DNA of 64,000 nucleotides from Azospirillum sp. B21 (GTDB lineage Bacteria; Pseudomonadota; Alphaproteobacteria; Azospirillales; Azospirillaceae), in contig NZ_VTTO01000006.1 of NCBI RefSeq assembly GCF_008364825.1, positions 401,064 through 465,063 of the forward strand, in the 5' to 3' direction. Of this stretch, positions 1-8,764 are shown piece by piece. The notes beneath the pieces are model-generated. The model was not told the origin of the DNA and searched no databases. It worked only from the letters and a program-made list of their open reading frames with translations. The position numbers were made by a program, and so were the translations under genes. How positions within the stretch are numbered: position 1 is the first letter of the stretch; every line of letters starts with the position of its first letter.

Positions 1-33
1 CTGTCAGCGGAGCTTCATGGGACTGCAGGAATA

Positions 34-53
34 GGCGGAGGCGCCCCTCCGCC
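34..53 (-). terminator. Hairpin after the rhodanese gene, possible terminator
   Basis: A perfect 8-bp stem (GGCGGAGG/CCTCCGCC) with a 4-nt loop lies 15 bp past the rhodanese stop codon on the minus strand. There is no clear U-run after it, so Rho-independent activity is uncertain. Nothing else is visible in positions 1-68. Confidence 0.35.
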
Positions 54-68
54 CATACCGGGGGCCGG

Positions 69-440
69 TCAGCCGTACGACTTCGGCTCGATCACGCCGG
101 TGGTGGGGTTGAGGCCGAGGATGGGCAGCTTCGCCTCCTTCCAGGCATTGAGCCCGCCCTTGACGTGATGGACGGTGCCGGCACCGGCCTCGATCATGCG
201 TTGCGCGGCCATGCCGGACCGCCGGCCGGTGCCGCATTGCAGGATCACCATCCGGTCGCCCCACATGGCCGGCAGCGCCTTCGGATCGAAGGTGACCAGC
301 GGATAGAGCAGCGCGCCGGGAATGCGCTCCGCGCCATATTCATAGGGCTCGCGGACATCGACGAGGACGGCCTCGCCCCGGTCCAGCCGCGCCTTGGCTT
401 CCACGGGGTCGAGATCGACGATCTTGTGTTCGGTGCTCAT
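69..440 (-). CDS. Rhodanese-like sulfurtransferase, single domain
   Basis: A 123-aa single-domain rhodanese, expected to move sulfane sulfur through a cysteine persulfide in the cytoplasm. The active-site loop CGTGRR begins at Cys69, and the conserved VDVREPYEY segment lies at about residues 27-35. The start was chosen because the ATG overlaps the stop of the upstream RND gene by 4 bp (ATGA), so the two are translationally coupled. It is the last gene of an adaptor, pump and rhodanese operon. With the sulfide:quinone oxidoreductase and an ArsR-type regulator 5-8 kb away, the context points to sulfide or persulfide homeostasis. The physiological substrate is not readable from the sequence. Confidence 0.9.
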   Translation of the reverse strand: MSTEHKIVDLDPVEAKARLDRGEAVLVDVREPYEYGAERIPGALLYPLVTFDPKALPAMWGDRMVILQCGTGRRSGMAAQRMIEAGAGTVHHVKGGLNAWKEAKLPILGLNPTTGVIEPKSYG

Positions 441-3400
441 GGTATTGCCCTTTCGGTTTTGGACGGGGTGCCGCCGCGAAGCGCGACGTAGATGGCGGGG
501 ATGACCAGCACGGTCAGCAGGGTGGAGCTGGCAAGCCCGAACAGCATGGAGATCGCCAGCCCCTGGAAGATCGGGTCGGTCAGGATGAAGGCCGCCCCGA
601 TCATCGCGGCCAGCGCCGTCAACAGGATCGGCTTGAAGCGGATCGCCCCGGCCTCCAGCACGATGTCGCGGATCGGACGGCCGCCCTCCTGCGCATGGTC
701 CTCCCGCAGATGGCGGATGAAATCGACCAGCAGGATGGAGTTGCGGACGATGATCCCGGCCAGCGCGATGAAGCCGATCATCGAGGTTGCGGTGAAGGGC
801 GCCGCGAACAGCCAATGGCCGATCAGGATGCCGATCAGCGTCAGCGGCACCGGCACCAGGATGACCAGCGGCAGCTTGAAACTGCCGAACTGGGCCACCA
901 CCAGCAGATAGATGCCGAGGATGGCGACGGCGAAGGCCGCCCCCATGTCGCGGAAGGTGACATAGGTGATCTCCCATTCGCCGTCCCACAGGATGCTGGG
1001 CCGGGTTTCGTCCCCCGGCTGGCCGTGCAGCCGTACCTCCGGCGGACCGTCCAGCCCGACGGCGCGCCAGTCGATCTCCGACAGGCGGTCCTGCACCGCC
1101 AGCATGCCGTAGATCGGCGCCTCGAAGCTGCCGGCCAGCTCCGCCTGCACCATCTCGGCGAAGCGGCCGTCGCGCCGGAAGACCGTGTAGGAGGCGGGCT
1201 CCCTGGTCATGGTGACGAGGTTGCCCAGTTCCACCGACCCGCGCCTCCCCGGCACCGGCGTCGCCAGCACGCGCTCCGACAGGAACAGGTCCGATTTCGG
1301 CAGGCGGACGGAGATCTCCATCGGCAACCGCCCGGCGCCGCGATGGGAATAGCCGACCGGCACGCCGCCGAGCAGCGCCTGCAGCGTGTCGTAGACCGCC
1401 TGCTCCTCCACGCCGAAGAACTCCAGATTGCCATGGTCGAGCGCGAAGCGCAGGCGCTCCCCCGGCTGGCGGACGGTGCCGTCAATGTCGACGACGAAGT
1501 CGACCCTCCGGAACGCTTCCCGGACCAGACCGGCGGTCTCGCGGCGGGTCTCGGCATCCGGGCCGTAGACCTCGGCCAGCAGCGTGGACAGCACGGGCGG
1601 CCCGGGCGGGACTTCCACCACCTTCACCACGGTCCCCGCGGGGAAGGGCACGGCGGCAAGCCGCCGGCGCAGGTCGATCGCCACGTCGTGGCTGGCGCGC
1701 GTGCGCTCCGCCCTTGGCGCGAGATTGACCTGCAGATCGCCCTGGGCCGGCTGGCGGCGCAGGTAGGAATGGCGTACCAAACCGTTGAAGTTGAAGGGAG
1801 ACGCCGTGCCGGCGTAGGCCTGGATGCCGGTCAGTTCGGGCAGGCCGGCGATGCGGTCGGCGGCGGCGAACAGAGCGCGCTCCGTATCCTCCAGCGAGGC
1901 GCCCTCCGGCAGGTCGATGACCACCTGAAGCTCCGACTTGTTGTCGAAGGGCAGCAGCTTGACCGTCACGTCCTTGCTGTAGAACAGGACAAGCGAGGCC
2001 AGCGTGGCGACGCCCACCGCCAGCAGGAAGATCCAGGCCGACCGCCTGCTGCGCACCACCGGCCGCGCCGCCGCCAGATAGAGCCGGCCGAGGCGCCCGC
2101 CATGGCCGCCCCCATGATCGCCCCCATCATCGCCATGCGCGGGCGGCATCTCGCCGCGGCGCAGCTTCACCATCAGCCAGGGCGTCAGCACCATGGCGAC
2201 GAAGAAGCTGAACAGCATGGCGGCGGAGGCGTTGGCCGGGATCGGGCTCATGTACGGCCCCATCAGGCCGGACACGAACATCATCGGCAGCAGGGCGGCG
2301 ACCACCGTCAGGGTGGCGACGATGGTGGGGTTGCCGACCTCGGCCACCGCCTCGATGGCGGCCTGGATCTTCGGCCGGCCGTCGCGCATCGACCAGTGGC
2401 GGTCGATGTTCTCCACCACCACGATGGCGTCGTCCACCAGGATGCCGATGGAGAAGATCAGCGCGAACAGGCTGACGCGGTTGATGGTGTAGCCCATCGC
2501 CCAGGAGGCGAACATGGTCAGCAGGATCGTGGTGGGGATGACCACGAAGACCACCGCCCCCTCGCGCCAGCCGATGGCCGCGGCCACCAGCAGCACGATG
2601 GACAGCGTGGCGAGCGCCAGATGGAACAGCAGCTCGTCCACCTTCTCGTCCGCCGTCTCGCCATAGTTCCGGGTGACGGCGACCTCCAGGTCCTTGGGTA
2701 GTCCGGCGGAGCGCAGGGCGTCCAGACGCTCCAGCACATGGTCGGCGATGACCACGGCGTTGGCCCCCGCCCGCTTGGCGACGGCGATGGTCACCGCCGG
2801 CACGCGGGTCAGCCCGCCCTTGCCGTCCGGCGTCATGTGCCAGGCCCGCGCCTCCTCCGGCCGGGCACCGACGATCACGTCGGCGACGTCCTTGACATAG
2901 ACCGGGCGCCCGTCGCGCGTGGTCAACAGCAGCAGGCCGATGTCGGGAACGCCCTGCAGGGTCTGGCCGGCCACCGCCGGCAGGCTGCCGCCGCGCGAGC
3001 GCAGCTGCCCGACCTGGAAGGAGCGGTTGGCATTCCTCACCTTCTCCACCAGCTGGTTCAGCGTGATGCCGGACAGGGCGAGGCGTTCGGGATCCGGCTC
3101 CACCCGGATCTGGTCCGGCCGGCCGCCGACGATGTAGGTCAGCCCGACATCGTCGGTCTTCACCAGCTCGCCCAGCATCCGGTCGGCCGCCGTCCACAGC
3201 GCGTTGTCGTCCCAGCGCGCCGCCGCCTCCGCGCGGGGAAACAGCGTCAGCGTCAGGATCGCCACGTCGTCGATGCCGCGGCCGACGACCAGCGGTTCCG
3301 GAATGCCGAGCGGCATGCGGTCGTAATTGGCGCGCAGCTTCTCGTGCACGCGGAGGATGGCGTTGTCGGAGGGCGTGCCGACGACGAAGCGCGCCGTCAC

Positions 3401-3685
3401 CACGGCGCCGTCGTCCACCGTCTGGCTGTAGACATGCTCGACGCCGTCGATCGCCTTGACGATCTCCTCCAGCGGCTTGGTCACCAGCTCCACCGCGTCG
3501 TCGGCGCGCAGCCCGTCGGCGCGGACATGGACATCGACCATCGGCACGCTGATCTGCGGCTCCTCCTCGCGCGGGAGGGAGAGAAGGGCGACCGTCCCGA
3601 CCACCAGCGAGGCCAGGAGCAGCAGGGGGGTCAGCGGCGAGCGGATGAAGGTCCGCGTCAGCCAGCCGGACAGGCCGAGCCTCAT
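437..3685 (-). CDS. RND-family efflux transporter permease
   Basis: A 1082-aa protein with full-length RND layout. It has an N-terminal membrane segment (about residues 12-35), a large periplasmic porter region starting with the conserved PLEEIVKAIDGVEHV stretch, and a central bundle of membrane helices (about 350-560). A second periplasmic loop and a C-terminal helix bundle follow. The family exports solutes by proton antiport as a trimer with a periplasmic adaptor and an outer-membrane channel. It overlaps the adaptor gene upstream and the rhodanese downstream by 4 bp each, so one polycistronic message is likely. No outer-membrane factor gene lies in the window. The substrate is unknown; linkage to sulfur genes suggests a reactive sulfur or electrophile stress role, which is inference. 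Confidence 0.92.
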   Translation of the reverse strand: MRLGLSGWLTRTFIRSPLTPLLLLASLVVGTVALLSLPREEEPQISVPMVDVHVRADGLRADDAVELVTKPLEEIVKAIDGVEHVYSQTVDDGAVVTARFVVGTPSDNAILRVHEKLRANYDRMPLGIPEPLVVGRGIDDVAILTLTLFPRAEAAARWDDNALWTAADRMLGELVKTDDVGLTYIVGGRPDQIRVEPDPERLALSGITLNQLVEKVRNANRSFQVGQLRSRGGSLPAVAGQTLQGVPDIGLLLLTTRDGRPVYVKDVADVIVGARPEEARAWHMTPDGKGGLTRVPAVTIAVAKRAGANAVVIADHVLERLDALRSAGLPKDLEVAVTRNYGETADEKVDELLFHLALATLSIVLLVAAAIGWREGAVVFVVIPTTILLTMFASWAMGYTINRVSLFALIFSIGILVDDAIVVVENIDRHWSMRDGRPKIQAAIEAVAEVGNPTIVATLTVVAALLPMMFVSGLMGPYMSPIPANASAAMLFSFFVAMVLTPWLMVKLRRGEMPPAHGDDGGDHGGGHGGRLGRLYLAAARPVVRSRRSAWIFLLAVGVATLASLVLFYSKDVTVKLLPFDNKSELQVVIDLPEGASLEDTERALFAAADRIAGLPELTGIQAYAGTASPFNFNGLVRHSYLRRQPAQGDLQVNLAPRAERTRASHDVAIDLRRRLAAVPFPAGTVVKVVEVPPGPPVLSTLLAEVYGPDAETRRETAGLVREAFRRVDFVVDIDGTVRQPGERLRFALDHGNLEFFGVEEQAVYDTLQALLGGVPVGYSHRGAGRLPMEISVRLPKSDLFLSERVLATPVPGRRGSVELGNLVTMTREPASYTVFRRDGRFAEMVQAELAGSFEAPIYGMLAVQDRLSEIDWRAVGLDGPPEVRLHGQPGDETRPSILWDGEWEITYVTFRDMGAAFAVAILGIYLLVVAQFGSFKLPLVILVPVPLTLIGILIGHWLFAAPFTATSMIGFIALAGIIVRNSILLVDFIRHLREDHAQEGGRPIRDIVLEAGAIRFKPILLTALAAMIGAAFILTDPIFQGLAISMLFGLASSTLLTVLVIPAIYVALRGGTPSKTERAIP

Positions 3686-4713
3686 CGCGCCGCCCCCGCC
3701 TTGACGATCACGTCGCCGGGCCGCAGGCCGGACAGGATCTCGATGGCGCCGGAACCACTGTCGGAGCCGTCACCCGGCACCGGCCGGCCGACCTGAACCG
3801 GGATCTCCGCCCCATCGGCGAGCCGCACCATGTCCAGGCCCAGCCGGCGGGTCAGATAGTCCGGCGGGATGAGGATCGCCTCGCGGCTGCCGGTGGCGAC
3901 CAGAACCCGCACCCGCTCGCCGACGAAATAGTCGCCTAGGGCCGAAACCTCGGCATCCGCCACCACCTGCCCGTCCTCCAGTTCGGGATAGACCCGGCGC
4001 ACCGTTCCGCGGGCGAGGCCGGCCGCCGGATCCGGCGCGAGGCCGCGGGCGCCGACCAGAACGGGATCGCCCTGCTTCATGAAGCGGGCGTGACGTTCGG
4101 GCAGGCGCAGGCGCAGCACATAGCTTTCCGTGGCGATGGTCGCCACCGCCTCCCCCGGCAGCACGACGACACCGTCGACCAGCGGCACCTGCAGCACCCG
4201 GCCGGCCGCCGGGGCCAGCACGTTGCCTTCGCGAAGCTGCTGTTCGACCACGGCGCGGTCGGCCTTCATGGCGGCCATCTGGGCGCGGACGACGTCGAGC
4301 GCGGTCGTCGCGTCGTCGAGCTTCTGCTGGCTACCGATGCCGGTGGCGCGCAGCTGGCGGGCGCGGTCGAGCTCGATCTCCGCCTGACGCTGCTGCGCCT
4401 GGAGCGACTGCAGCCGGGCGTCGAGCGCCGCGATCTGCAGCGGCAGCTTTGGGTCGCCGACGGTGGCGATCACCTGCCCCACCTCCACCCGGTCGCCTTC
4501 CCGCACCGTCAGGCCGGACAGGGTGCCGCCGATCCGGGTACGCGCCTTGGCCTGACGAACGCTGTCCACCGTGGCGAACACGGATTTCAGATCCTCGACG
4601 GGGCGGCTTTCGACGGTCATACGGCCCTCCTCCGCCGCAAGCGGAGCGGAAAGGCAACACAGCAGGAGGGCGAGGATGGGAAGCGCCGGAAAGGCGCTCT
4701 TGCGGGTGCTCAT
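3682..4713 (-). CDS. RND efflux periplasmic adaptor (membrane fusion protein)
   Basis: A 343-aa adaptor with an N-terminal signal peptide (hydrophobic core ALPILALLLCCL, cleavage near APLAAEEG). A barrel-sandwich half-motif (ARTRIGGTLSGLTVREGDRVEVGQ) is followed by a Gln/Arg-rich alpha-hairpin coiled coil (about 75-150), the second lipoyl half (LAPAAGRVLQV) and beta-barrel regions. It bridges the inner-membrane pump to an outer-membrane channel. I chose the ATG at 4713 rather than an upstream in-frame start at 4758, because 4713 gives a clean signal peptide and the upstream codons overlap the operator region. It overlaps the pump start by 4 bp and is first in the operon. Confidence 0.9.
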   Translation of the reverse strand: MSTRKSAFPALPILALLLCCLSAPLAAEEGRMTVESRPVEDLKSVFATVDSVRQAKARTRIGGTLSGLTVREGDRVEVGQVIATVGDPKLPLQIAALDARLQSLQAQQRQAEIELDRARQLRATGIGSQQKLDDATTALDVVRAQMAAMKADRAVVEQQLREGNVLAPAAGRVLQVPLVDGVVVLPGEAVATIATESYVLRLRLPERHARFMKQGDPVLVGARGLAPDPAAGLARGTVRRVYPELEDGQVVADAEVSALGDYFVGERVRVLVATGSREAILIPPDYLTRRLGLDMVRLADGAEIPVQVGRPVPGDGSDSGSGAIEILSGLRPGDVIVKAGAAR

Positions 4714-4848
4714 GATGGGAAACCCTGGCCAATGACTCTCGGTTTGACGCTTGACCATTTAATAAGATAAATCTAATTTAGCGTCAACGAATGCATTATG
4801 GGGAGCCAGGAGATGCCGCCTCCGGTTGGCCCCCTCGGGAGTGGACAC
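4714..4848. promoter_or_regulatory. Divergent promoter region between pump operon and DUF2892 operon
   Basis: An AT-rich island in very GC-rich DNA lies between two divergent operons. It holds an 8-bp inverted repeat (TTGACGCT at 4744-4751, AGCGTCAA at 4780-4787) that encloses a second dyad (4761-4778). The position and nested symmetry suggest overlapping promoters under shared control. No -35/-10 pair could be assigned with confidence. Confidence 0.55.
4761..4778. promoter_or_regulatory. Putative ArsR-family operator, copy 1
   Basis: AATAAGATAAATCTAATT is an imperfect dyad with arms AATAAGA and TCTAATT around a 4-bp spacer. It matches 13 of 18 positions of the dyad at 8618-8635 beside the ArsR-type regulator gene. 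This suggests that regulator also controls the divergent pump and DUF2892 operons. Confidence 0.5.
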
Positions 4849-5052
4849 ATGAACATCGACCGCATCGTCATGGCCTTCGCCGGAACCGTCATCCTGGCCG
4901 GCCTCGCCCTGTCGCAGCTTCACAGCATGGCGTGGCTGTGGCTGCCCGCCTTCGTCGGCGCGAACATGCTGCAGGCCGCCTTCACCGGCTTCTGCCCGCT
5001 GGCCATCGTGCTGAAGAAGGCCGGCGCCCGCCCCGGCTGCGCCTTCAACTGA
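4849..5052 (+). CDS. DUF2892-type small inner-membrane protein
   Basis: A 67-aa protein with two hydrophobic segments (about residues 7-24 and 29-46) and a FTGFCPL motif. It resembles the DUF2892 family, which is found alone or fused to rhodanese (YgaP-type) and is common in sulfide-responsive operons. The start at 4849 is preceded by a GGGAG ribosome-binding site about 7 nt upstream. An earlier in-frame ATG at 4798 has no such site. It is first gene of a plus-strand operon with the AhpD-like and DUF2141 genes. A second Cys lies in the C-terminal GCAFN. Molecular function is not established; roles in thiocyanate or sulfur traffic have been proposed for YgaP. Confidence 0.8.
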   Translation: MNIDRIVMAFAGTVILAGLALSQLHSMAWLWLPAFVGANMLQAAFTGFCPLAIVLKKAGARPGCAFN

Positions 5053-5081
5053 TCTCCACCGCTCACAGAAGGATACGGATC

Positions 5082-5441
5082 ATGCACAAGAATTGGCCCG
5101 ACATGACGGTCGAACTGTCCGGCGCCATCCGCGAACTGCGCGGCGGCGCGCCGGAGGTGATGAAGGCCTTTTCCGGCATCGCCCAGGCGGCGCTGAAGGC
5201 GAACGCTCTCGACACCAAAACGAAGGAGCTGATCGCGCTGGGCATCGCCGTCGCCATCCGCTGCGACGGCTGCGTCGCCTTCCACGCCGAGGCCGCGGTG
5301 AAGCAGGGCGCCACCCGCGAGGAGATCATGGAGACCATGGGCATGGCCGTCTACATGGGCGCCGGTCCCTCCGTCATGTATGCTGCCCAAGCGCTGGAAG
5401 CCTATGACCAGTTCGCGGATAAGGCCAAGGTCACGGCCTGA
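5082..5441 (+). CDS. Carboxymuconolactone decarboxylase/AhpD-like protein
   Basis: A 119-aa all-alpha protein with the AhpD-type redox motif C61-D-G-C64 followed by H68, within KELIALGIAVAIRCDGC. Members carrying CxxCxxxH act as thiol-disulfide or peroxidase partners rather than decarboxylases. An AAGGA site precedes the ATG. It lies 29 nt after the DUF2892 gene and 20 nt before the DUF2141 gene, so cotranscription is likely. In this sulfur-stress setting a role in reducing peroxide or polysulfide is plausible but inferred. Confidence 0.88.
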   Translation: MHKNWPDMTVELSGAIRELRGGAPEVMKAFSGIAQAALKANALDTKTKELIALGIAVAIRCDGCVAFHAEAAVKQGATREEIMETMGMAVYMGAGPSVMYAAQALEAYDQFADKAKVTA

Positions 5442-5461
5442 TCGATGGGACGGGGACGACC

Positions 5462-5899
5462 ATGAACCACCTCGCGCTTCTCCTTGCCGCCGCAACCGTG
5501 GCCGCGGCCGGCATCGTCACGGGGGGCACGGCAGCAGCGGCGGATCTCGCCGTTTCGGTCGGCCCGGTGCGGGACGCGGCCGGACAGGTGAAGGTCGTCC
5601 TCTACGATCGCCCGGACGCCTTCCGCAAGGAGGCGCAGAGCCGCGCCATCCAGACGGTTCCCGCGGTGCCCGGCATGGTGGAGGTGGTCTTCCGCGACCT
5701 CCCCGCCGGCACCTATGCGATCATGGCCTATCATGACGAGGACGCGAGCGGCGACCTCAACCGCTTCCTCGGCATGATCCCCACGGAAGGCTATGCCCTG
5801 AGCAACGATCCCGAGGTGACCGGCCCGCCCTCCTTCGAGGCGTCGGCCTTCGCACTCCCGGCGGCGGGCTCCAAACTCAAGCTGTCGCTGCGCTATTGA
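5462..5899 (+). CDS. DUF2141 family secreted protein
   Basis: A 145-aa protein with a signal peptide (residues about 1-27, Ala-rich, cleavage near AAAADLAV). The mature beta-rich domain contains the typical DUF2141 segment DLPAGTYAIMAYHDEDASG. The family is periplasmic or exported, with no assigned reaction. It is the last gene of the plus-strand operon. Its 3' end overlaps the 3' end of the convergent hydrolase gene by 23 bp (5877-5899), leaving no room for a terminator between them. Confidence 0.82.
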   Translation: MNHLALLLAAATVAAAGIVTGGTAAAADLAVSVGPVRDAAGQVKVVLYDRPDAFRKEAQSRAIQTVPAVPGMVEVVFRDLPAGTYAIMAYHDEDASGDLNRFLGMIPTEGYALSNDPEVTGPPSFEASAFALPAAGSKLKLSLRY

Positions 5900-6794
5900 G
5901 CGGGGCGGGCAAATGCTCGCTTAGGAAAGCCAGAACAGGGGCCATCACCTCCTCCATCCGGTCCACCGTGTCATGGCCGACGCCGGGCAGGATCGTCAGC
6001 CGCCCCAGCCCCTCGGGAAGGGAGGCGGCGATGGCCTCGGAGTCCTCCGGCGGCGTGGTGGTGTCGTCGGCGCCATGCAGGACCAGCGTCGGGCAGCGGA
6101 CGCGCGCCGCCGTATTCACCGGTGCGATGCCGTCGAAGCGCTCGCCGATCACGCGCTCCACATAGCGGCAGATCAGCCAGCCCAGCGGCCGGTAAGGCAC
6201 GCGATGCAGGGCAAGAAAGCGCCGCATGACGATTTCCGGATGACGGAAGGCGGCCAGCGACACCACGGCGGCCGGCTTGCGCAGGCGCGCCGCCGCCAGC
6301 AGCGCCGCGGCGGCCCCCACCGAATGGCCGAGCAGGGCGATGCGCCCCGGACTCGCCTCCGGCTGCCGCTCCAGCCAATCGAAGGCGTGGGCCAGATCCT
6401 CGGCGAAGCGCGGCATGGAGGAATGGCCGTCCCGGTCGCTGCGGCCGTGGTTGCGCGCATCCACCAGCAGAACACCATAGCCCGCCTGCCGCAACGGTGC
6501 GGCGACCGGCAGCATGTCCTCCGCATTGGCGCCCCAGCCGTGCATCACCACCAGATGGGGAGCCGGGCCGCCTCCCGGCGGCAGGATGTGCCACGCGAAC
6601 AGACGGCGGCCACGTTCCGTGACGATGGAGGCGGACCGGTACGGCAGGCCGGCATCGGCGGGAGTCCCGACCTCCGGACGGCAGGGAATGCGGAAACCGC
6701 GATGCACCAGCGCCCGGACGGCCAGCGGAAGTCCGAGCGCAAGCGCCAGCGCGGCTCCGGTGCCGGGGCCGAGGACCGCTTCCACCCAGCTCAT
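5877..6794 (-). CDS. Alpha/beta hydrolase
   Basis: A 305-aa serine hydrolase. The nucleophile elbow GHSVG places Ser158. HGADDTT carries the likely acid and GVGHDTVD near the C-terminus the catalytic His. An oxyanion-type HGWG motif lies near residue 84. A hydrophobic N-terminal stretch (about 4-28) could be a membrane anchor or signal. It resembles predicted lysophospholipase or dienelactone-hydrolase-like proteins; the substrate cannot be told. It sits between the sulfur-related genes on the minus strand, 24 nt downstream of the DUF5368 gene, so it may be cotranscribed with SQR and DUF5368. Confidence 0.85.
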   Translation of the reverse strand: MSWVEAVLGPGTGAALALALGLPLAVRALVHRGFRIPCRPEVGTPADAGLPYRSASIVTERGRRLFAWHILPPGGGPAPHLVVMHGWGANAEDMLPVAAPLRQAGYGVLLVDARNHGRSDRDGHSSMPRFAEDLAHAFDWLERQPEASPGRIALLGHSVGAAAALLAAARLRKPAAVVSLAAFRHPEIVMRRFLALHRVPYRPLGWLICRYVERVIGERFDGIAPVNTAARVRCPTLVLHGADDTTTPPEDSEAIAASLPEGLGRLTILPGVGHDTVDRMEEVMAPVLAFLSEHLPAPLNSAATA

Positions 6795-6818
6795 GGCGTC
6801 TTTCCGGTCACGCCGGCG

Positions 6819-7175
6819 TCAGTGCCCGTGCGGCGCCTTCCAGGCGAACACTCCCTGGACCGCATAGGCGAGAATGGTCGCGCCGACCAGCCCCACGCCC
6901 CAGATCAGGCCGACCAGCAGCCAGTCCACCGGTCCGCCGGCATCGGAAAAGCCGGAGATCGTCACCATCGCCATCAGGCCGAGCGCGGCGAAGCCGCCCA
7001 GGACGCCGACGATCTCGGACCGGACCAGCCGGCGGCTGACCAGCCCGCCTTCGTGCAGCAGCACGGCGGCGAAGGATACCAGCCCGGCGATGGCGAGCGC
7101 CGGCAGGATCCACAGAAGCGGACCCAGCATTTCCTGGAACACCACCAGGAAGACCGCGAGATCGAATTCCTTCAT
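6819..7175 (-). CDS. DUF5368-type membrane protein
   Basis: A 118-aa protein with three hydrophobic helices (about 17-38, 56-75 and 84-105). The pattern VFLVVFQEMLGPLLW matches the DUF5368 family, small inner-membrane proteins often next to sulfide:quinone oxidoreductase genes. It lies 15 nt after the SQR gene on the same strand. It may provide a membrane partner for the quinone-reducing enzyme, but no reaction is known. Confidence 0.7.
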   Translation of the reverse strand: MKEFDLAVFLVVFQEMLGPLLWILPALAIAGLVSFAAVLLHEGGLVSRRLVRSEIVGVLGGFAALGLMAMVTISGFSDAGGPVDWLLVGLIWGVGLVGATILAYAVQGVFAWKAPHGH

Positions 7176-7190
7176 CCTGTCGTCCTCCGC

Positions 7191-8555
7191 TTATGCCTGG
7201 CCGCGCAGCATCGACATGTAGGTCGGCTTCAGAGCCATGGTCTTCATGACCCAGGTCACCCACAACTCCTCCAGCGGCGCGATGACGCCGGGGAAGGAGG
7301 GAACGAGGTTGTCCTCGTAATCGAATTCCACAAGCATCGCCCGGCCCAGCCGCGTGATCAGCGGACAGGAGGTGTAGCCGTTGTAGACGCTGGCCGAGGT
7401 CGTGCCCTGGATGCTGGCGATCAGGTGATCCACCGCCACCGGCACCTGCCATTTCACGCTGGCCGCAGTCTTGCCCTTCGGAACGCCCGCCACGTCGCCG
7501 ATGCCGAAGACGTTGGGGAAGCGCTTGTGCCGCAGGGTCGGCTTCTCCACCTCCATCCAGCCGTCGCCGGCCCAGACGCCCTCCTGCCAGCGCAGCGGGC
7601 TGTTGCGCACGGCGGCCGGGGCCCGCATCGGCGGGACGACATTGATGAAGTCGTACTTGAATTCGGCCGTGCCGGTCGGGGTCTTGTAGGTGGCGATCTT
7701 GCGGCCGGGATCGATCGCCGTCATCACACGCTCGTAGGCGACCTTCACCTGCCGGTCGCGGAACAGCATCCGCACCTTCTCGGAGACGATGAGAACGCTG
7801 AACAGGCCCTTGTTCTGCGCCGTGTAGATCAGTTCCGACTTGCCGCGCGTGCCATTGCGGCGCAGATAGTCGTCGGTGATGAAGGTGTATTTCAGCGGCG
7901 CGCCCGCACATTTCATCTCGGTGGCCGGACGGCCGAACAGGCCGACACCGCCGGTCTCGGCAAAGCGCGCCATCTCCTTCCAGGTCACCACGGCGGCGGC
8001 CGGACCGGCATAGACGCTGCCCAGCCCATCCTTGCCGATCAGGTCGGTGCTCATGCCTTCGATGGCGGCATAATCGAGATGCAGTCCCGTCGCCACCATC
8101 AGGAAGTCGTAGCGGATGGCGCGGCCCTTGTCGGTGACGACCTTGTTCGCCACGGGGTCGAACTCCGCCACCTGCTCCTCGATCAGGGTGACGCCGCGGG
8201 GAAGATAGTCGGCGGTCGTCGAGACGACGTAGCCCTGCGGCTTCAGCCCGGCCGCCACCAGGGTGAAGCCCGGCTGATAATAATGCTCCTTGCGGCGGTC
8301 GATCACCGTGATCGTCGCACCGTCCAGCCGTTCGGCAAGGCGGGCGGCGGCGGCCAGACCGGCGGCGCCGGCACCGGCGATGACGATGTGGGCCTTGGTC
8401 GCGACCTTCGGCGGCGCCTCCGCCGCCCTGGCGGGTGCGGACACCGCCATCAGCGTTGCCGCGCCGGCACCGGACAGCGCCAGCATCCTGCGGCGGCTCA
8501 GCGGAGAGTCGAGGCCCGCGATCAGACCATCGCGCGGCGGGACTTCGTTCGTCAT
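7191..8555 (-). CDS. sqr: Sulfide:quinone oxidoreductase (FAD-dependent, Tat-exported)
   Basis: A 454-aa flavoprotein. A twin-arginine signal (SRRRM, about residues 20-47, ending ARAAEA) suggests folded export. A Rossmann FAD motif GAGAAGLAAAARL follows at about 60-72, then the SQR-typical YYQPGFT segment. Two candidate redox cysteines are Cys216 (KCAG) and Cys397 (SCPL). SQR oxidises sulfide to sulfane sulfur and passes electrons to quinone. It is divergent from the ArsR-type regulator gene, with a strong dyad at 8618-8635 between them. The closest alternative is a related FAD-dependent pyridine-nucleotide disulfide oxidoreductase of unknown substrate. Confidence 0.85.
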   Translation of the reverse strand: MTNEVPPRDGLIAGLDSPLSRRRMLALSGAGAATLMAVSAPARAAEAPPKVATKAHIVIAGAGAAGLAAAARLAERLDGATITVIDRRKEHYYQPGFTLVAAGLKPQGYVVSTTADYLPRGVTLIEEQVAEFDPVANKVVTDKGRAIRYDFLMVATGLHLDYAAIEGMSTDLIGKDGLGSVYAGPAAAVVTWKEMARFAETGGVGLFGRPATEMKCAGAPLKYTFITDDYLRRNGTRGKSELIYTAQNKGLFSVLIVSEKVRMLFRDRQVKVAYERVMTAIDPGRKIATYKTPTGTAEFKYDFINVVPPMRAPAAVRNSPLRWQEGVWAGDGWMEVEKPTLRHKRFPNVFGIGDVAGVPKGKTAASVKWQVPVAVDHLIASIQGTTSASVYNGYTSCPLITRLGRAMLVEFDYEDNLVPSFPGVIAPLEELWVTWVMKTMALKPTYMSMLRGQA

Positions 8556-8617
8556 GCGCTTTCCCCCGGAATTCAGTGTTGTCCGCGCGCCGGCCCGGCA
8601 TGAGGACGCACCTTATT

Positions 8618-8635
8618 TATAAGAGAATTCTTATA
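8618..8635. promoter_or_regulatory. Putative ArsR-family operator, copy 2
   Basis: TATAAGAGAATTCTTATA has perfect 7-bp arms (TATAAGA/TCTTATA) around GAAT. It lies in the divergent promoter region of SQR and the ArsR-type regulator and matches the dyad at 4761-4778. Autoregulation plus control of SQR is the simplest reading. Confidence 0.6.
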
Positions 8636-8764
8636 TTGCTGGATGGCAATACAATCAAGCGAATTCGGGGTATGCCGGTTATCGCTTTGCAGGTGGCCGC
8701 CCTTTGGATTAAGAGCGACAGCCTCACCGGTCCGCAGCCATCCCGAACAGCCCCCGAATCTTCG

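Noticed and set aside
695..2701. Long plus-strand open frames opposite the RND gene, pel genes and others
   Set aside because: Antisense shadows caused by high GC; His/Gln/Arg-rich with no domain pattern.
4791..5441. 216-aa frame joining the DUF2892 region to the AhpD-like gene
   Set aside because: The first part is the DUF2892 gene read in another frame; the AhpD-like protein has its own start at 5082 with a good ribosome site.
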